Shown piece after piece: positions 1-8,681 of a DNA stretch of 64,000 nucleotides. The translations under genes were made by a program, and so were the position numbers. The notes beneath the pieces were generated by a model. That model ran no database searches. It had not been told where the DNA came from and worked only from the letters and a program-made list of their open reading frames with translations. How positions within the stretch are numbered: the stretch's first letter is position 1; each line of letters opens with the position of its first letter. Origin of the DNA: Segatella copri DSM 18205 (GTDB lineage Bacteria; Bacteroidota; Bacteroidia; Bacteroidales; Bacteroidaceae); the NCBI RefSeq assembly GCF_025151535.1, contig NZ_CP102288.1:1386001-1450000 (forward strand). Direction: 5' to 3'.

Positions 1-2
1 AG

Positions 3-449
3 ATTTCCGTAAACTGGGTACACGAGAGCAACCGCTCGCTGGTGGAAGAGAACATCCAGGGCATCATCATCGCCAACCCACAGAAGCAGCTGGCAAGCAT
101 CCGCCCCTACAATCTGCCATCCCGCCTCTGGCTCTTCCTGATTCAGAAGATGGGATATGCACCCGAAAAGAAATGGAGCGAAATGGGAAAGAAGGGTTGC
201 AACCTGCTGATAGAAACCCTCACCAACGACCTCTATCAGGTGAACGGAAAGGGAGCCTTCAAGGAGGAGTTTGTTACCTGCGGCGGCATCAGCCTCAGCA
301 ACATCGACCTGCATACCCTGGAGAGCAAGGTGTGCCCTCACCTCTTCTTTGCCGGCGAAGTGCTCGACATAGATGCCATCACCGGCGGCTTCAATCTGCA
401 GGCCGCCTGGACCACGGGGTATGTGGTGGGACAACATATCGGAGAATAG
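3..449 (+). CDS. C-terminal part of a BaiN/HI0933-type FAD-dependent oxidoreductase (cut by window edge)
   Basis: The reading frame is already open at base 3, so this is the 3' end of a longer gene. The last ~40 residues contain CPHLFFAGEVLDIDAITGGF, the C-terminal FAD-binding signature of the HI0933/BaiN/RdsA flavoprotein family, followed by NLQAAWTTGY, which contacts the isoalloxazine side in this family. These are soluble cytoplasmic flavoproteins of about 400 residues; physiological substrates are mostly unknown. The stop codon lies two bases before the stop of the convergent hydrolase gene, so the two genes meet tail to tail with no room for a separate terminator. Family assignment is secure; the substrate cannot be given. 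Confidence 0.85.
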   Translation: MSVNWVHESNRSLVEENIQGIIIANPQKQLASIRPYNLPSRLWLFLIQKMGYAPEKKWSEMGKKGCNLLIETLTNDLYQVNGKGAFKEEFVTCGGISLSNIDLHTLESKVCPHLFFAGEVLDIDAITGGFNLQAAWTTGYVVGQHIGE

Positions 450-450
450 C

Positions 451-1458
451 CTATTCTTCTTTAGAAACAAAATCTTTCACGATGTGGGTGTATTCCTCGT
501 GATGGTCGCGATATGCCATAGCATGAACGGAGCCCTTGGCGATGAAGATGGCTTTTCTGCCTTTCGTCTTTGCCTCGTAAAGGGGATGCAGCATGGCGTA
601 GGGCACGAAGGCATCCTTATCGCCATGGATAAAGAGCATCGGTTTGGTGCTCTTGCGAACCTGCTCTATCTGCTGAGCCTCGGCAAACGACCAGCCGTAG
701 CGATACTGGCAAAGGGCGGAAGTGGTATTCATCAGCGGGAAGGCAGGCAAGCCAAACTGCTCTTTGAGCTGAGCGGAAAACTCATCCCATACGCAGGTAT
801 AGCCGCAGTCCTCTACAAAGCACTTCACGTAATCGGGAGTCTTCTCTCCCGATACTGCCATCGTGGTTGCCGCACCCATCGAAATACCGTGAATCACCTG
901 ACGGGTATTCTTCATTCTCCGTTCTTCACCCTTCACTTTAAAAATCTCATTGGCGATTTCCGACCATCTGATCACATCCCATCTATCCTTCCATCCCATC
1001 TGGATATGGTCGCCCTCACTCTCTCCATGTCCATACAGATCTGGCAGGAGCACATTATACCCCATATCGTGATTATAGAGATAGGCGATGTGCAGCATTC
1101 CCTCGGAGCGCACCTGATAGCCATGCACCACCACGGCAGTCTTTTCCGTAGTTTTCGGTGCATAGAGATAGATGGCATGGGCCTTGTAGCCCGATGGCAT
1201 CGTGACAAAGGTATCCTTCACGCAATGGTGCTGATACACAGAGTCAATCCAGCCAATCATCCAGGGGCACTCTTTCTTCATTCTATTCTTCCAATGCTCA
1301 GCCGTCATTCTCTCCTCCTTCGGATAGTTGAGCGAATAATTGAGCATATAGTTGCTGGCGCCATACAGTCCCAGCACCACGAGCACCACCAGACCCAGAG
1401 CCGAAGCGATGCCTATCTTTCTTATCTTTTCCTGTTTCATCTTCATTCTTATTTCCAT
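451..1458 (-). CDS. membrane-anchored alpha/beta hydrolase
   Basis: A 335-residue alpha/beta-hydrolase of the BAAT/acyl-CoA thioester hydrolase-like or 'lysophospholipase-like' class. An N-terminal hydrophobic stretch (about residues 14-34) after a Lys/Arg-rich start suggests a signal anchor with the catalytic domain outside the cytoplasm. The oxyanion/strand motif VVVHGYQVRS is followed by LPDLYGHGES, the nucleophile elbow HGISMGAA (Ser of GxSxG), an acid candidate in FIHGDKDAFVP and the catalytic His in KGSVHAMAY. The full triad is therefore present and the length is normal. An internal Met two codons later (MKMKQ) is an equally good start. A -7 box lies about 30 bases upstream. The substrate is unknown. 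Confidence 0.8.
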   Translation of the reverse strand: MEIRMKMKQEKIRKIGIASALGLVVLVVLGLYGASNYMLNYSLNYPKEERMTAEHWKNRMKKECPWMIGWIDSVYQHHCVKDTFVTMPSGYKAHAIYLYAPKTTEKTAVVVHGYQVRSEGMLHIAYLYNHDMGYNVLLPDLYGHGESEGDHIQMGWKDRWDVIRWSEIANEIFKVKGEERRMKNTRQVIHGISMGAATTMAVSGEKTPDYVKCFVEDCGYTCVWDEFSAQLKEQFGLPAFPLMNTTSALCQYRYGWSFAEAQQIEQVRKSTKPMLFIHGDKDAFVPYAMLHPLYEAKTKGRKAIFIAKGSVHAMAYRDHHEEYTHIVKDFVSKEE

Positions 1459-1487
1459 TACAAATATCTATTATAGAGTTTCTGCTG

Positions 1488-1495
1488 CAAAATTA
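1488..1495 (-). promoter_or_regulatory. -7 promoter box of the alpha/beta hydrolase gene
   Basis: Reads TAATTTTG on the minus strand, matching the Bacteroidota TAnnTTTG element, about 30 bases before the hydrolase start. Confidence 0.55.
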
Positions 1496-1582
1496 AGGAA
1501 AAAGATGGAAATGGCAAAGAAACGGAGGAAAAAATCCTGTTAAATTGAAGCATAAAGCGGGTCACCAGTAAAAGTGTGTGGA

Positions 1583-2629
1583 TTAGGCATAGATCTTCAT
1601 TAGTCTGAAGAGAAAGAACTTACGGTCAATAATACCTCTGAGTTGTGCTCTGAAATGCTTGATCTTTGCATTGAGGGATTCTGCTGATGCATTGGTAGAG
1701 CGATTGACAAAATAGTTAAGGATCTCATCCTCACGGTCGTACATGGCGGCAGCAATATCATTGAACGATTTGTTGCCGAAATCACCGACCTTCGAGTACC
1801 ATGAATGCAGGCTGACAGCACCTTGCTCCTTAGTACACCTCTGCGAGAATATCATTCGAAGAGAGTGGGTAAGCGAGAAAGCCGTCTTTATGTCCGGAAA
1901 CTCACGGAACAGTATTTCTGCACGTTCCTTCTGTGTGCCTGTCCATTTCTCGGGTGACATCATAAGTAGCCCCTTACTGCGTGCAAGGAGTTCTGCACGA
2001 GTCTCTCCGTTCTCAAGTCTTTCGGGATAGTACCTTGCATTGCGCCTTATGGCATTGCCCTCCTCATCCACAAATGGACCATCGTTCTCCTGCAGCTGGC
2101 GCATCATCAGACGGTGCTCTTCCCTAGCATTGGCATCAAGTGTCATCTGCTCACGCCTATACTCTCTGCGTACCTCTTGCAAGGCTTCAAGACAAAACTG
2201 CTGATGATGGAACCGGTCGAGCGTACGCATAGCCTTCGGAAAGCATGTCTCTACTATGTTGTGCATACTCTCAGAGAAGTCGAGAGTAACCTCTTCCACG
2301 CTCATTCTCAACGCTTCTGGTATCTTCATCAATGCCTTTATGACATCCTTTGCCTTAGTGCCCTTGACTACAGCAATAAGGCATCCCTTGCGACCATGTG
2401 CATCCTTGTTCGAGGCTATTGTGTATACCTCTCCCGTGGACAAGCATGTCTCATCTATGCTGACGTGAGGACTTATGTTCTCTGGGAAGATGAGCCACTC
2501 GTCAGCATGGCCTAGTTCAGACCATTCACGATAGCCGCTTAGGTGGTCCTTGTAGGCTCTGCCATACTCATCACCGTCTATGTGATAGTCATCCTCAAAC
2601 GAACGGGCCGTTATAGGGCGCGTCTCCAA
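1583..2629 (-). CDS. IS transposase catalytic frame (ORF B, DDE)
   Basis: A 348-residue catalytic part of an ISL3/ISAon1-type DDE transposase: SIDETCLSTGEVYTIASNKD (first acidic residue, D of IDET), VTLDFSESMHNIVETCFP and TLDRFHHQQ (second acidic position) and NRSTNASAESLNAKIKHFR (the catalytic Glu in ASAESLNAKIK, the ISL3 signature). No ATG is present at the front; the only candidate start is a TTG at 2629 without a Shine-Dalgarno, and an in-frame TAA lies just upstream in the slippery run. It is therefore probably made only as a fusion with ORF A by frameshifting or transcript slippage. Confidence 0.8.
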   Translation of the reverse strand: METRPITARSFEDDYHIDGDEYGRAYKDHLSGYREWSELGHADEWLIFPENISPHVSIDETCLSTGEVYTIASNKDAHGRKGCLIAVVKGTKAKDVIKALMKIPEALRMSVEEVTLDFSESMHNIVETCFPKAMRTLDRFHHQQFCLEALQEVRREYRREQMTLDANAREEHRLMMRQLQENDGPFVDEEGNAIRRNARYYPERLENGETRAELLARSKGLLMMSPEKWTGTQKERAEILFREFPDIKTAFSLTHSLRMIFSQRCTKEQGAVSLHSWYSKVGDFGNKSFNDIAAAMYDREDEILNYFVNRSTNASAESLNAKIKHFRAQLRGIIDRKFFLFRLMKIYA

Positions 2630-2975
2630 ACGCTTCTTTTAAAAAATCCGCCAACTCGGTTGAGCAGCGGGTGGACTCCTGAATGAGATTGCATTCGGTC
2701 ATCACGTTGTGACCATCTGCATCAAGCCATCTGCGACGGCGCACGTGAAGCAGTACTTCCTGACCTCTAATCGGAAAGTCGTGAAACACACTTTCGCGTG
2801 TAAATCCATTGGGGCGCAGGTCTTCTCCGTCGTCAGGTTTCTGCTCGTTCTCATCGAGATAAAGGTGAATCACCTGTGTGTCACCTTTCTTCTCGACACG
2901 TACAGTCTTCAAGTCAAACCAGTCAAGCATGCGGGCTGGCAATAGGCATTCCGCTAAGAGTCTATACTGTTCCAT
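2595..2975 (-). CDS. IS transposase N-terminal frame (ORF A)
   Basis: A 126-residue protein matching the N-terminal region of ISAon1-type ISL3 transposases: a DNA-binding segment with an HVRRRRWL basic patch and a Cys/His-poor zinc-binding-like region. ORF A overlaps the catalytic frame by 35 bases. Within the overlap, A6/T-run sequence TTTTTTAAAAG occurs in the coding strand, in the frame TTT TTA AAA; the downstream frame is +1 relative to ORF A. Losing one base in this run would read FLKKRLETRPIT and join the two frames. The same arrangement is seen in the second ISL3 copy at 16180-16620, so the split is not a random mutation. Confidence 0.75.
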   Translation of the reverse strand: MEQYRLLAECLLPARMLDWFDLKTVRVEKKGDTQVIHLYLDENEQKPDDGEDLRPNGFTRESVFHDFPIRGQEVLLHVRRRRWLDADGHNVMTECNLIQESTRCSTELADFLKEAFGDAPYNGPFV

Positions 2976-3138
2976 TTTCTTCTAACGTTTACTCTATAAA
3001 CGTACACCTGCTTGCTTTTATTGTGCTATGCTATCCACACGCTTTTGCAAGTGACCCCATAAAGCTGCATTTATAAGGGTATATGAACTACGACAAACAA
3101 TCGATAAGCATATCCCGGAATGGATAGAGTTTAAACAG

Positions 3139-5259
3139 TTACAATCTATCCATTTCCTTTTTCCCTGCCCCTTTACCTTTATATTTTGTTTTAACTGTAT
3201 TAAACTTATATCTTACGATACATTCCACTGCCCTTACAGACGCAGCCTTTTCAATATAGACATCATTCATTCCGCTGAAAATGGTAAAAGTATTTTTGCG
3301 GGCAGTATTAAAGATGTCATTTGCAGACAACTTGACATTCCATTTTTCAGATAAGTCCTTAGCCAAAGAAAGATTTATCTGTCCAACACTCCCCATCTTA
3401 ATATTCTCACTATTTCCCTCACTACGCCAACTGTAATTTACTGTCGCCATATAGTTGTTATGGAATTTGAAAATATTATTGAACTTAACTACAACCAAAG
3501 GATTGTCCACGTGCTTTATATTTCCTCTGTAATCAATCTTGTAAAATTGCGAGACAACACCACATGCCAATACAGGATAATAGCATTTCCAAAGGAATCC
3601 GGGCATAAAAGAAGCCATAATCTGTAAGTTAGACAGACAGTTTCTAGAATTTTCCTTTCTGAGCAAGGCAATCGTCTTCGCATCATCATAATATGTATAT
3701 GATGTTATTATTTGGTTTCGTACCTTTTTATAATTAGCAGTTAATGCCAACCAGCGATACCTCAAATTCAAAGAGATGTTGTCGCTATAGGATGGTTGCA
3801 AATACGGATTTCCACTTTGATAGAGATATTTGTTAACATAGTGAACCGTGTTACTCAACTGAGAGTACAATGGACGATAGCATTGCTTAGAATAGCTCAA
3901 CTGCACCATGGTTTTTCCAATGGGCAGAGACAATGAAGCTGTCGGGAAAAACTTATCATAAACATGTGACTGTTCGTGATTTTTTCTGCCACCTATAAAA
4001 TATTCACTGTTCACATGCTCATACCTACCACCGATACGGAATGTTACATTGCCTAGATGCTGCATTGTTTCAACGTAATATGCCATATTCAGCTCCTGTA
4101 TTTTATTGTTCTCGCCTGCCATAATGCTATTTTCACTTTCTGAATTTTCCTCACGGCTACTATTGGTGAAATCTACTCCAAAGCTAAAATTACCTTTAAG
4201 AAACGGGTGTGACGCATATAATTCCGTTGCCATTAACCTAGCATGCCCAACATCTTTTATTCCGAAATTCTGATTGATGCCAGTTTGCTCTATAACGTTT
4301 TGATTTTCACGTGTTTTTTTCCACATTAAATCAAAAGTCATTTCCAAATTCCATTTTCCCCAAACCCCATGGCAATATCCATCTAACAAATGTTCCAAAT
4401 CTCTTAATTTGATATCCTTGTATGCAGAAGTCTCACTTTCAATTACATCATTAGAATATAATGATGACATAATGCTCGAATTGGTCTTTGTTGGAGCATA
4501 AGATACTTGGTAAAATGCGCCAAATGAGAGTTTTGGAGATGAGGAAAAATCAAATCCCCATTTACCATCAATCAAGTTTGAGTGTTGTGTCGATTTCATA
4601 GCCGTATTCTGCTGATGATGTGACGAGAGCCATGAATTCTGAACATTTTTGCTAGAGTTCGTATTCTTGCCTTTCTCAAATCCCAACGTTCCAAAAACAT
4701 CCAAATTGTCAATTCTATAGTTCAAATCCAAATTGTCTTTGCCATACATATAATTACGATAACCAAAAGTCGCGATGTTATCAAAGGAGAAACCATCCCC
4801 AACCTTTTTAATGGTTGTTATCTTTATGATGGAACCTACGGTTGAAGCATAACGTGAACTTGGATTCGTTATAACTGTTATCTTATCTATTTGGTTAGCC
4901 TTCAATTGCTCAACTTCTATATTATTGCGGACAATATGTCCATTGATATAGAAGACTGGTTTTCCCTTGCCAAAAACTTCAATGGAACCATTATTATTCA
5001 GTACACCAGGCAACATACCCATAATGTCTTTTGCAAAACCAAGTTTTTCCAAAACGGTACCTTTGACTTCTGTCACAAAGCCTTCGCTGTTCAACTTTGC
5101 CAAAGGGCGGGTTGCTCTAACAACAACCTCCCTTAATTGCAGAGTATCCTTTCCAAAATTTTGGTTAGCGATACCAGTCTGAGCTAAACTGATTTGAGCT
5201 AAAATCAAATGAAATATAATACCAACAAATCTTTTTACCTTAAAATCTAACATTTTCAT
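3139..5259 (-). CDS. TonB-dependent-receptor-like outer membrane beta-barrel protein (short form, no STN domain)
   Basis: A 706-residue outer membrane protein. It begins with a signal peptide ending near SLAQTG, then goes straight into a plug-like domain (LREVVVRATRPLAK; VFGKGKPVFYINGHIV; ITVITNPSSRYAST) and an 'outer membrane beta-barrel family' (OMP_b-brl_3) barrel with alternating aromatic strands. Unlike the 9.9-12.5 kb paralogue it lacks the STN and carboxypeptidase-regulatory-like domains. The C-terminus YKGKGAGKKEMDRL matches the YKGTGAGNEEKSRL ending of the other receptors, a family-wide tail. It starts 30 bases after the next receptor ends and is likely its operon partner. No SusD-like lipoprotein is adjacent, so the transported ligand cannot be inferred. 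Confidence 0.8.
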   Translation of the reverse strand: MKMLDFKVKRFVGIIFHLILAQISLAQTGIANQNFGKDTLQLREVVVRATRPLAKLNSEGFVTEVKGTVLEKLGFAKDIMGMLPGVLNNNGSIEVFGKGKPVFYINGHIVRNNIEVEQLKANQIDKITVITNPSSRYASTVGSIIKITTIKKVGDGFSFDNIATFGYRNYMYGKDNLDLNYRIDNLDVFGTLGFEKGKNTNSSKNVQNSWLSSHHQQNTAMKSTQHSNLIDGKWGFDFSSSPKLSFGAFYQVSYAPTKTNSSIMSSLYSNDVIESETSAYKDIKLRDLEHLLDGYCHGVWGKWNLEMTFDLMWKKTRENQNVIEQTGINQNFGIKDVGHARLMATELYASHPFLKGNFSFGVDFTNSSREENSESENSIMAGENNKIQELNMAYYVETMQHLGNVTFRIGGRYEHVNSEYFIGGRKNHEQSHVYDKFFPTASLSLPIGKTMVQLSYSKQCYRPLYSQLSNTVHYVNKYLYQSGNPYLQPSYSDNISLNLRYRWLALTANYKKVRNQIITSYTYYDDAKTIALLRKENSRNCLSNLQIMASFMPGFLWKCYYPVLACGVVSQFYKIDYRGNIKHVDNPLVVVKFNNIFKFHNNYMATVNYSWRSEGNSENIKMGSVGQINLSLAKDLSEKWNVKLSANDIFNTARKNTFTIFSGMNDVYIEKAASVRAVECIVRYKFNTVKTKYKGKGAGKKEMDRL

Positions 5260-5289
5260 CTGTTCCTATATCTTTTGTTTTATAAAACT

Positions 5290-7335
5290 CTACTCCACTC
5301 TTAACAAAGAGCTGTTTATATTCTTATTAACATCCTTCTCTACTTTTTGGGTCTTCCTGCCAAAGTCGAAGGAGTAAGCAACCTTGATGCTGGCATATTG
5401 CGAAGCCGTCTGGTCTTTGATGCTCTTACTGTAGCTGTAGATAGGCAAATCCAACCAATATTGCTTCTCCTGCTTTTTGAAAGGCGATACTGCCTGAAGT
5501 TCTACATAGAGGTTGCCCCTGCTGTAAGAACACGACATTCCATAGTCGATAGGAATCTTGTTTATCACCCAAGCAGCTTCATCTAAAGACTTCTTGCCAA
5601 AATGCAGGTAAGGCTTCAAGGCAAAATCACCCATGAACATATTCAACCCAAGATTACCCGTCAAATTGTTGTTATGCTTCGACCAGGTAGTCTTCACCTC
5701 CGCATGGTTATATCTGATATCTCCCGACAGATTGGCAAACTTACACAGTTTGTACTGCAAGGCGAGGATAGCAGAATAATATTGAGCATTTCCACCATTC
5801 GAGTAAGTCTTCACTATTTTCCTGTTTGCCTCATCCAGGTAATAATCATCAGTTACAGGATGATGATTGTAACGGAATTGTCCGATGGCAGAAATACTCA
5901 ACCTGTTGAAACGCCCCATATAATATAAATAGGTGTTGATGTCATGCGATTTCTTCAGTTCGGGCATTCCCTTTTCCATCATGTGGGAATTGACCTGAAT
6001 CATAGCCCGGTTGATGACATCCATACCATGATTGGAGTTCACAAAGTTGAATGACCACAAGAGCATTCCCTTATTCAGTTGGTATTGCACATTCGTATTG
6101 ATGCGAGGAGACAGCTGGCTAAAACTGTTGTCTCCATGCAGATGATATTGAAGCCAATCCAATCCGATGCGGTTTTTCAGACTCAAGCGCCTGCTAGCCT
6201 GGAAATTATAGGAGAAGAAAGCCAACGACTCCCCTTTCCAGAGATGCTGCCATAGTTCGCAATTGCCGGAATAATCAGCATTCCAGACATCGTGGTAATG
6301 AAACAGTTCCACAGATAAGGAATGCTTTTGAGAGAAATAATTATAGATGGCAGACAGCTGGAACGACAGCGCTTTCTCGTCTTCATCGGTCATTGCCTCG
6401 AAAGGCTGTTCCTGGTAAAGGCGGTGATAGGAGTTGGCAGAATACTTGCCATGTACTCCCAAGGTAAGCGTCTGATTCTTGCTTAATGGCAAGTTGGCGT
6501 TCAGGTCAATCTTAGGAGATAGACTCTTCTTCCTGATATTTGAGAAGATGTCCGTCTCTGTGCTTTCCTTCGCAAAACCAGAAGATGCATTTCTCGGAGT
6601 AGAGAGGTTGACGAGCGTAAACTTGCCCACCCAATATCTCTTTCCCTTCTGGTTCTGATAGCGGAACTGCATATATTCCTGATGATTCCGGTAAGAATTC
6701 TTACTATAGCTCTCCCTATCAAATAGGGATTGTGAAAACTGATAGTTCTCATTGTTCCAGGTCTCAGTACCATCCACATGACTATAGTTTGCACCAGCAA
6801 ACACAGTATAGGAATTGTTACCTTTTACATAATTGGTGGCAACGTTATAGTCGCCATGGTCATATCCCATCGCCTGCAGTCCGTCAGCCTGCACATATCC
6901 TCCATATCGGTATTGTTTGGTGATGAAGTTGACGACAAGCTTATCCTTGGCGTATTTTCCAGATGGAGCATCATGATATTCTATTTTCTCGATGTCACGA
7001 GGACGGAGCATCTGTATTTCCCGGATGTCGCATTCCTGCCCATTCAGATACAAGGCGGCTTGCAGTCCCATCACATCCACCTGATTCGATTTTGCATCGA
7101 TGATGAGTCCTGGGATATTCAGGTTTTCCAACACCCCGAATCCATTGACCGCATGTTTTCGTTGCTGGCTGTTGGGATAGATGACGAGATGATCACCCAC
7201 ACGACTGATATTGGAGGCTGATACCACCACATCATCCAAAGCTTTAGTAGAGACAATAGAGTCCTTCCCAGTGTTCTGAGCGAACACGGGCACAGCAGCC
7301 ATCAGCAGTCCAAAAGAGCAAAAAAACGTCTTCAT
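5290..7335 (-). CDS. TonB-dependent-receptor-like outer membrane beta-barrel protein
   Basis: A 681-residue outer membrane protein with signal peptide (residues 1-19, cleavage after VFAQ), a plug-like domain (LDDVVVSASNISRVGDHLVIY; LPxLI-like NIPGLIIDAKSNQ; LYLNGQECDIREIQML) and a long beta-barrel. The usual receptor tail YKGTGAGNEEKSRL is absent: the protein ends in SFDFGRKTQKVEKDVNKN and a few more residues. It has its own -7 box 35-45 bases upstream and lies downstream of the sigma-factor gene at 7518-8021, as sigma-regulated receptors normally do, but no anti-sigma gene separates them. Ligand unknown. Confidence 0.75.
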   Translation of the reverse strand: MKTFFCSFGLLMAAVPVFAQNTGKDSIVSTKALDDVVVSASNISRVGDHLVIYPNSQQRKHAVNGFGVLENLNIPGLIIDAKSNQVDVMGLQAALYLNGQECDIREIQMLRPRDIEKIEYHDAPSGKYAKDKLVVNFITKQYRYGGYVQADGLQAMGYDHGDYNVATNYVKGNNSYTVFAGANYSHVDGTETWNNENYQFSQSLFDRESYSKNSYRNHQEYMQFRYQNQKGKRYWVGKFTLVNLSTPRNASSGFAKESTETDIFSNIRKKSLSPKIDLNANLPLSKNQTLTLGVHGKYSANSYHRLYQEQPFEAMTDEDEKALSFQLSAIYNYFSQKHSLSVELFHYHDVWNADYSGNCELWQHLWKGESLAFFSYNFQASRRLSLKNRIGLDWLQYHLHGDNSFSQLSPRINTNVQYQLNKGMLLWSFNFVNSNHGMDVINRAMIQVNSHMMEKGMPELKKSHDINTYLYYMGRFNRLSISAIGQFRYNHHPVTDDYYLDEANRKIVKTYSNGGNAQYYSAILALQYKLCKFANLSGDIRYNHAEVKTTWSKHNNNLTGNLGLNMFMGDFALKPYLHFGKKSLDEAAWVINKIPIDYGMSCSYSRGNLYVELQAVSPFKKQEKQYWLDLPIYSYSKSIKDQTASQYASIKVAYSFDFGRKTQKVEKDVNKNINSSLLRVE

Positions 7336-7370
7336 TCTTACAATATGTTTTTATTTCATCATTATCTAGT

Positions 7371-7378
7371 ACAAAAGT
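7371..7378 (-). promoter_or_regulatory. -7 promoter box for the two-receptor unit
   Basis: TACTTTTG on the minus strand, 36 bases before the receptor start at 7335; gives the receptor pair a promoter independent of the sigma gene. Confidence 0.55.
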
Positions 7379-7517
7379 ACACATTATTATCCAAAGCCAT
7401 TACATCTCTTCCGTTAAATTTGTATAACTGCATCAAATTACCAATTCCATCCAGTTCATCATCCCTCCTATCCTGAATGTATTCCCGTTTTTTGTTATAC
7501 ATCATCTCTTAAAAAAC

Positions 7518-8021
7518 CTAACTCATAGCATCCACCTCATGAACAGGACCTAGAATCGTACGACTTTCATCGTCATCATATTTCACTTTGCCTACATGCT
7601 TCCCATCTTCTTTCACCTCATAATCAGAATACGACATTCCTTCCCGATAGCACAGTCGGATGACGGAAGCTGCCTGGTCGGTCAGGTCATGGTCGATGCA
7701 ATCCACGGCAGCCTGCCATCGCTCTTCCAGACGAGAAGGTTCTTCCTCCGTCAATTTCTCTTCCGAGAGAGGGAGAAGCCGTTTCAGTCGTTCATCTCTC
7801 TTCTTTCTGGCTATAAGATTGATGCAGGCATTCTTCACGCTCCGCATCAGGTAAGTCCGGTCTGGAACCTGCTGTTTATCCCACAATCTGGAGAACACGT
7901 CGCTCACCACATCCCTCGCCTCCTCATTATCATGGAGCAAGGCAAAGGCGAAGCGATACATCTGCTCGTAATGGTCGTGGAACAGCCGTTCCATCCGCTG
8001 TTCATTTTCCTCTGTTATCAC
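7518..8021 (-). CDS. ECF sigma factor lacking its sigma-4 DNA-binding half (probable remnant or fusion)
   Basis: The first ~125 residues are a normal ECF sigma-2 region and linker (HDHYEQMYRFAFALLHDNEE, ARDVVSDVFSRLWDKQ for -10 recognition, YLMRSVKNACINLIARKKRDERL). The sequence then reaches VIRLCYREGMSYS, where family members continue into the sigma-4 helix-turn-helix. Instead it ends with an unrelated 33-residue acidic tail (DYEVKEDGKHVGKVKYDDDE, then SRTILGPVHEVDAMS). The -35 reader is therefore missing. A deletion that joined the sigma gene to the 3' end of another gene, removing the usual anti-sigma gene, would explain both the tail and the missing partner. Intact function as an ordinary sigma factor is unlikely. 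Confidence 0.7.
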   Translation of the reverse strand: MITEENEQRMERLFHDHYEQMYRFAFALLHDNEEARDVVSDVFSRLWDKQQVPDRTYLMRSVKNACINLIARKKRDERLKRLLPLSEEKLTEEEPSRLEERWQAAVDCIDHDLTDQAASVIRLCYREGMSYSDYEVKEDGKHVGKVKYDDDESRTILGPVHEVDAMS

Positions 8022-8118
8022 GTCATTTTCTTCTTGTTTCTACTCTTATATACAAGCTTTCCTGAAATCAATTACCCCTAAAATGAAGAAATCTTCTACT
8101 TTTTTTGGAAAAGCAATG

Positions 8119-8126
8119 CAAAAGTA
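8119..8126 (-). promoter_or_regulatory. -7 promoter box of the truncated sigma gene
   Basis: TACTTTTG on the minus strand about 100 bases before the sigma start, divergent from the plus-strand box at 8160. Confidence 0.5.
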
Positions 8127-8159
8127 ATAAAAAGATTTGGAACATTCAATATTTTTTTT

Positions 8160-8167
8160 TATCTTTG
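8160..8167 (+). promoter_or_regulatory. -7 promoter box of the DUF4160/DUF2442 pair
   Basis: TATCTTTG, 29 bases before the DUF4160 start, giving a very short leader. Transcription would diverge from the sigma gene. Confidence 0.65.
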
Positions 8168-8195
8168 CCAAAAAATAATAAAGATTATCATTGCC

Positions 8196-8414
8196 ATGTT
8201 TGGAGATGATCACAATCCTCCACATTTTCATGTGAGATATGGAGACTACGAAGCCATTATTACCATACAAGATGGAATCGTAAAAGGAGAATTGCCTAAA
8301 AAGGTACTTAAAGACGTATTCAAGTGGATGGAGATTCATCAAAACGAACTTGAAATGAATTGGAAGCGATTACAGGAAGGCAAGGAAATAATAAAAATTG
8401 AACCTCTTAAATAA
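8196..8414 (+). CDS. DUF4160 protein (toxin-antitoxin-like pair, first gene)
   Basis: A 72-residue protein with the DUF4160 signature: FGDDHNPPHFHVRYGDYEA, then a short strand-rich core (ITIQDGIVKGELPKK) and a C-terminal helix with WMEIHQNELEMNWKRL. DUF4160 genes are usually followed by DUF2442 genes, and such pairs are treated as putative type II toxin-antitoxin modules, although the mechanism is not well established. The DUF2442 partner starts 9 bases after this stop. The -7 box upstream is too close for a longer N-terminus, so the start at 8196 is preferred although families often have ~10 more residues. Confidence 0.8.
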   Translation: MFGDDHNPPHFHVRYGDYEAIITIQDGIVKGELPKKVLKDVFKWMEIHQNELEMNWKRLQEGKEIIKIEPLK

Positions 8415-8422
8415 GTTGAATT

Positions 8423-8674
8423 ATGGTTGACATTGATTTAATAAGAATCGTTGATGTTGATTACATTAAGGATTATACCATGGACTTAAAGTTCAGTAAT
8501 GGCGAAACAAGACGCATTGACTTTCTCCCATTACTAAAAGGCAATAAGCGAGAAGAACTTAAAGACATGAATAAGTTTATTCAATTTGGACTTACCCATT
8601 GGACTTTGGAATGGTACAATGGAATTGATTTTGCCCCAGATTTCCTGTACAAACAAGGGAAAAAAGTGGCTTAA
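8423..8674 (+). CDS. DUF2442 protein (toxin-antitoxin-like pair, second gene)
   Basis: An 83-residue DUF2442 protein: IVDVDYIKDYTMDLKFSNGE, then TRRIDFLPLLKG and WTLEWYNGIDFAPDFLYKQG, the family's conserved C-terminal core. It follows the DUF4160 gene by 9 bases and both probably share one mRNA ending at the hairpin at 8682-8732. Function in the pair is inferred from the typical pairing only. It is one of three small-module insertions between receptor transcription units. Confidence 0.8.
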   Translation: MVDIDLIRIVDVDYIKDYTMDLKFSNGETRRIDFLPLLKGNKREELKDMNKFIQFGLTHWTLEWYNGIDFAPDFLYKQGKKVA

Positions 8675-8681
8675 TAAAAAC

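Larger units (their letters stand above)
1559..3057 (-). mobile_element. ISL3-type insertion sequence (ISAon1-like), complete, with 8-bp target duplication
   Basis: The element is about 1.5 kb with imperfect terminal inverted repeats: the left end begins GGGTCACCAGTAAAAG and the right end, read inward, begins GGGTCACTTGCAAAAG; similarity continues for about 30 bases. It is flanked by a perfect 8-bp direct repeat CATAAAGC (1551-1558 and 3058-3065), the target size typical of ISL3. It carries two overlapping transposase frames (2595-2975 and 1583-2629). The insertion lies between the alpha/beta hydrolase and a receptor gene and breaks no recognisable gene. Intact ends plus intact target duplication suggest fairly recent arrival. 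Confidence 0.85.

Noticed and set aside
373..1476. Long plus-strand open frame opposite the alpha/beta hydrolase
   Set aside because: It is antisense to a gene with complete hydrolase motifs and has no recognisable product.
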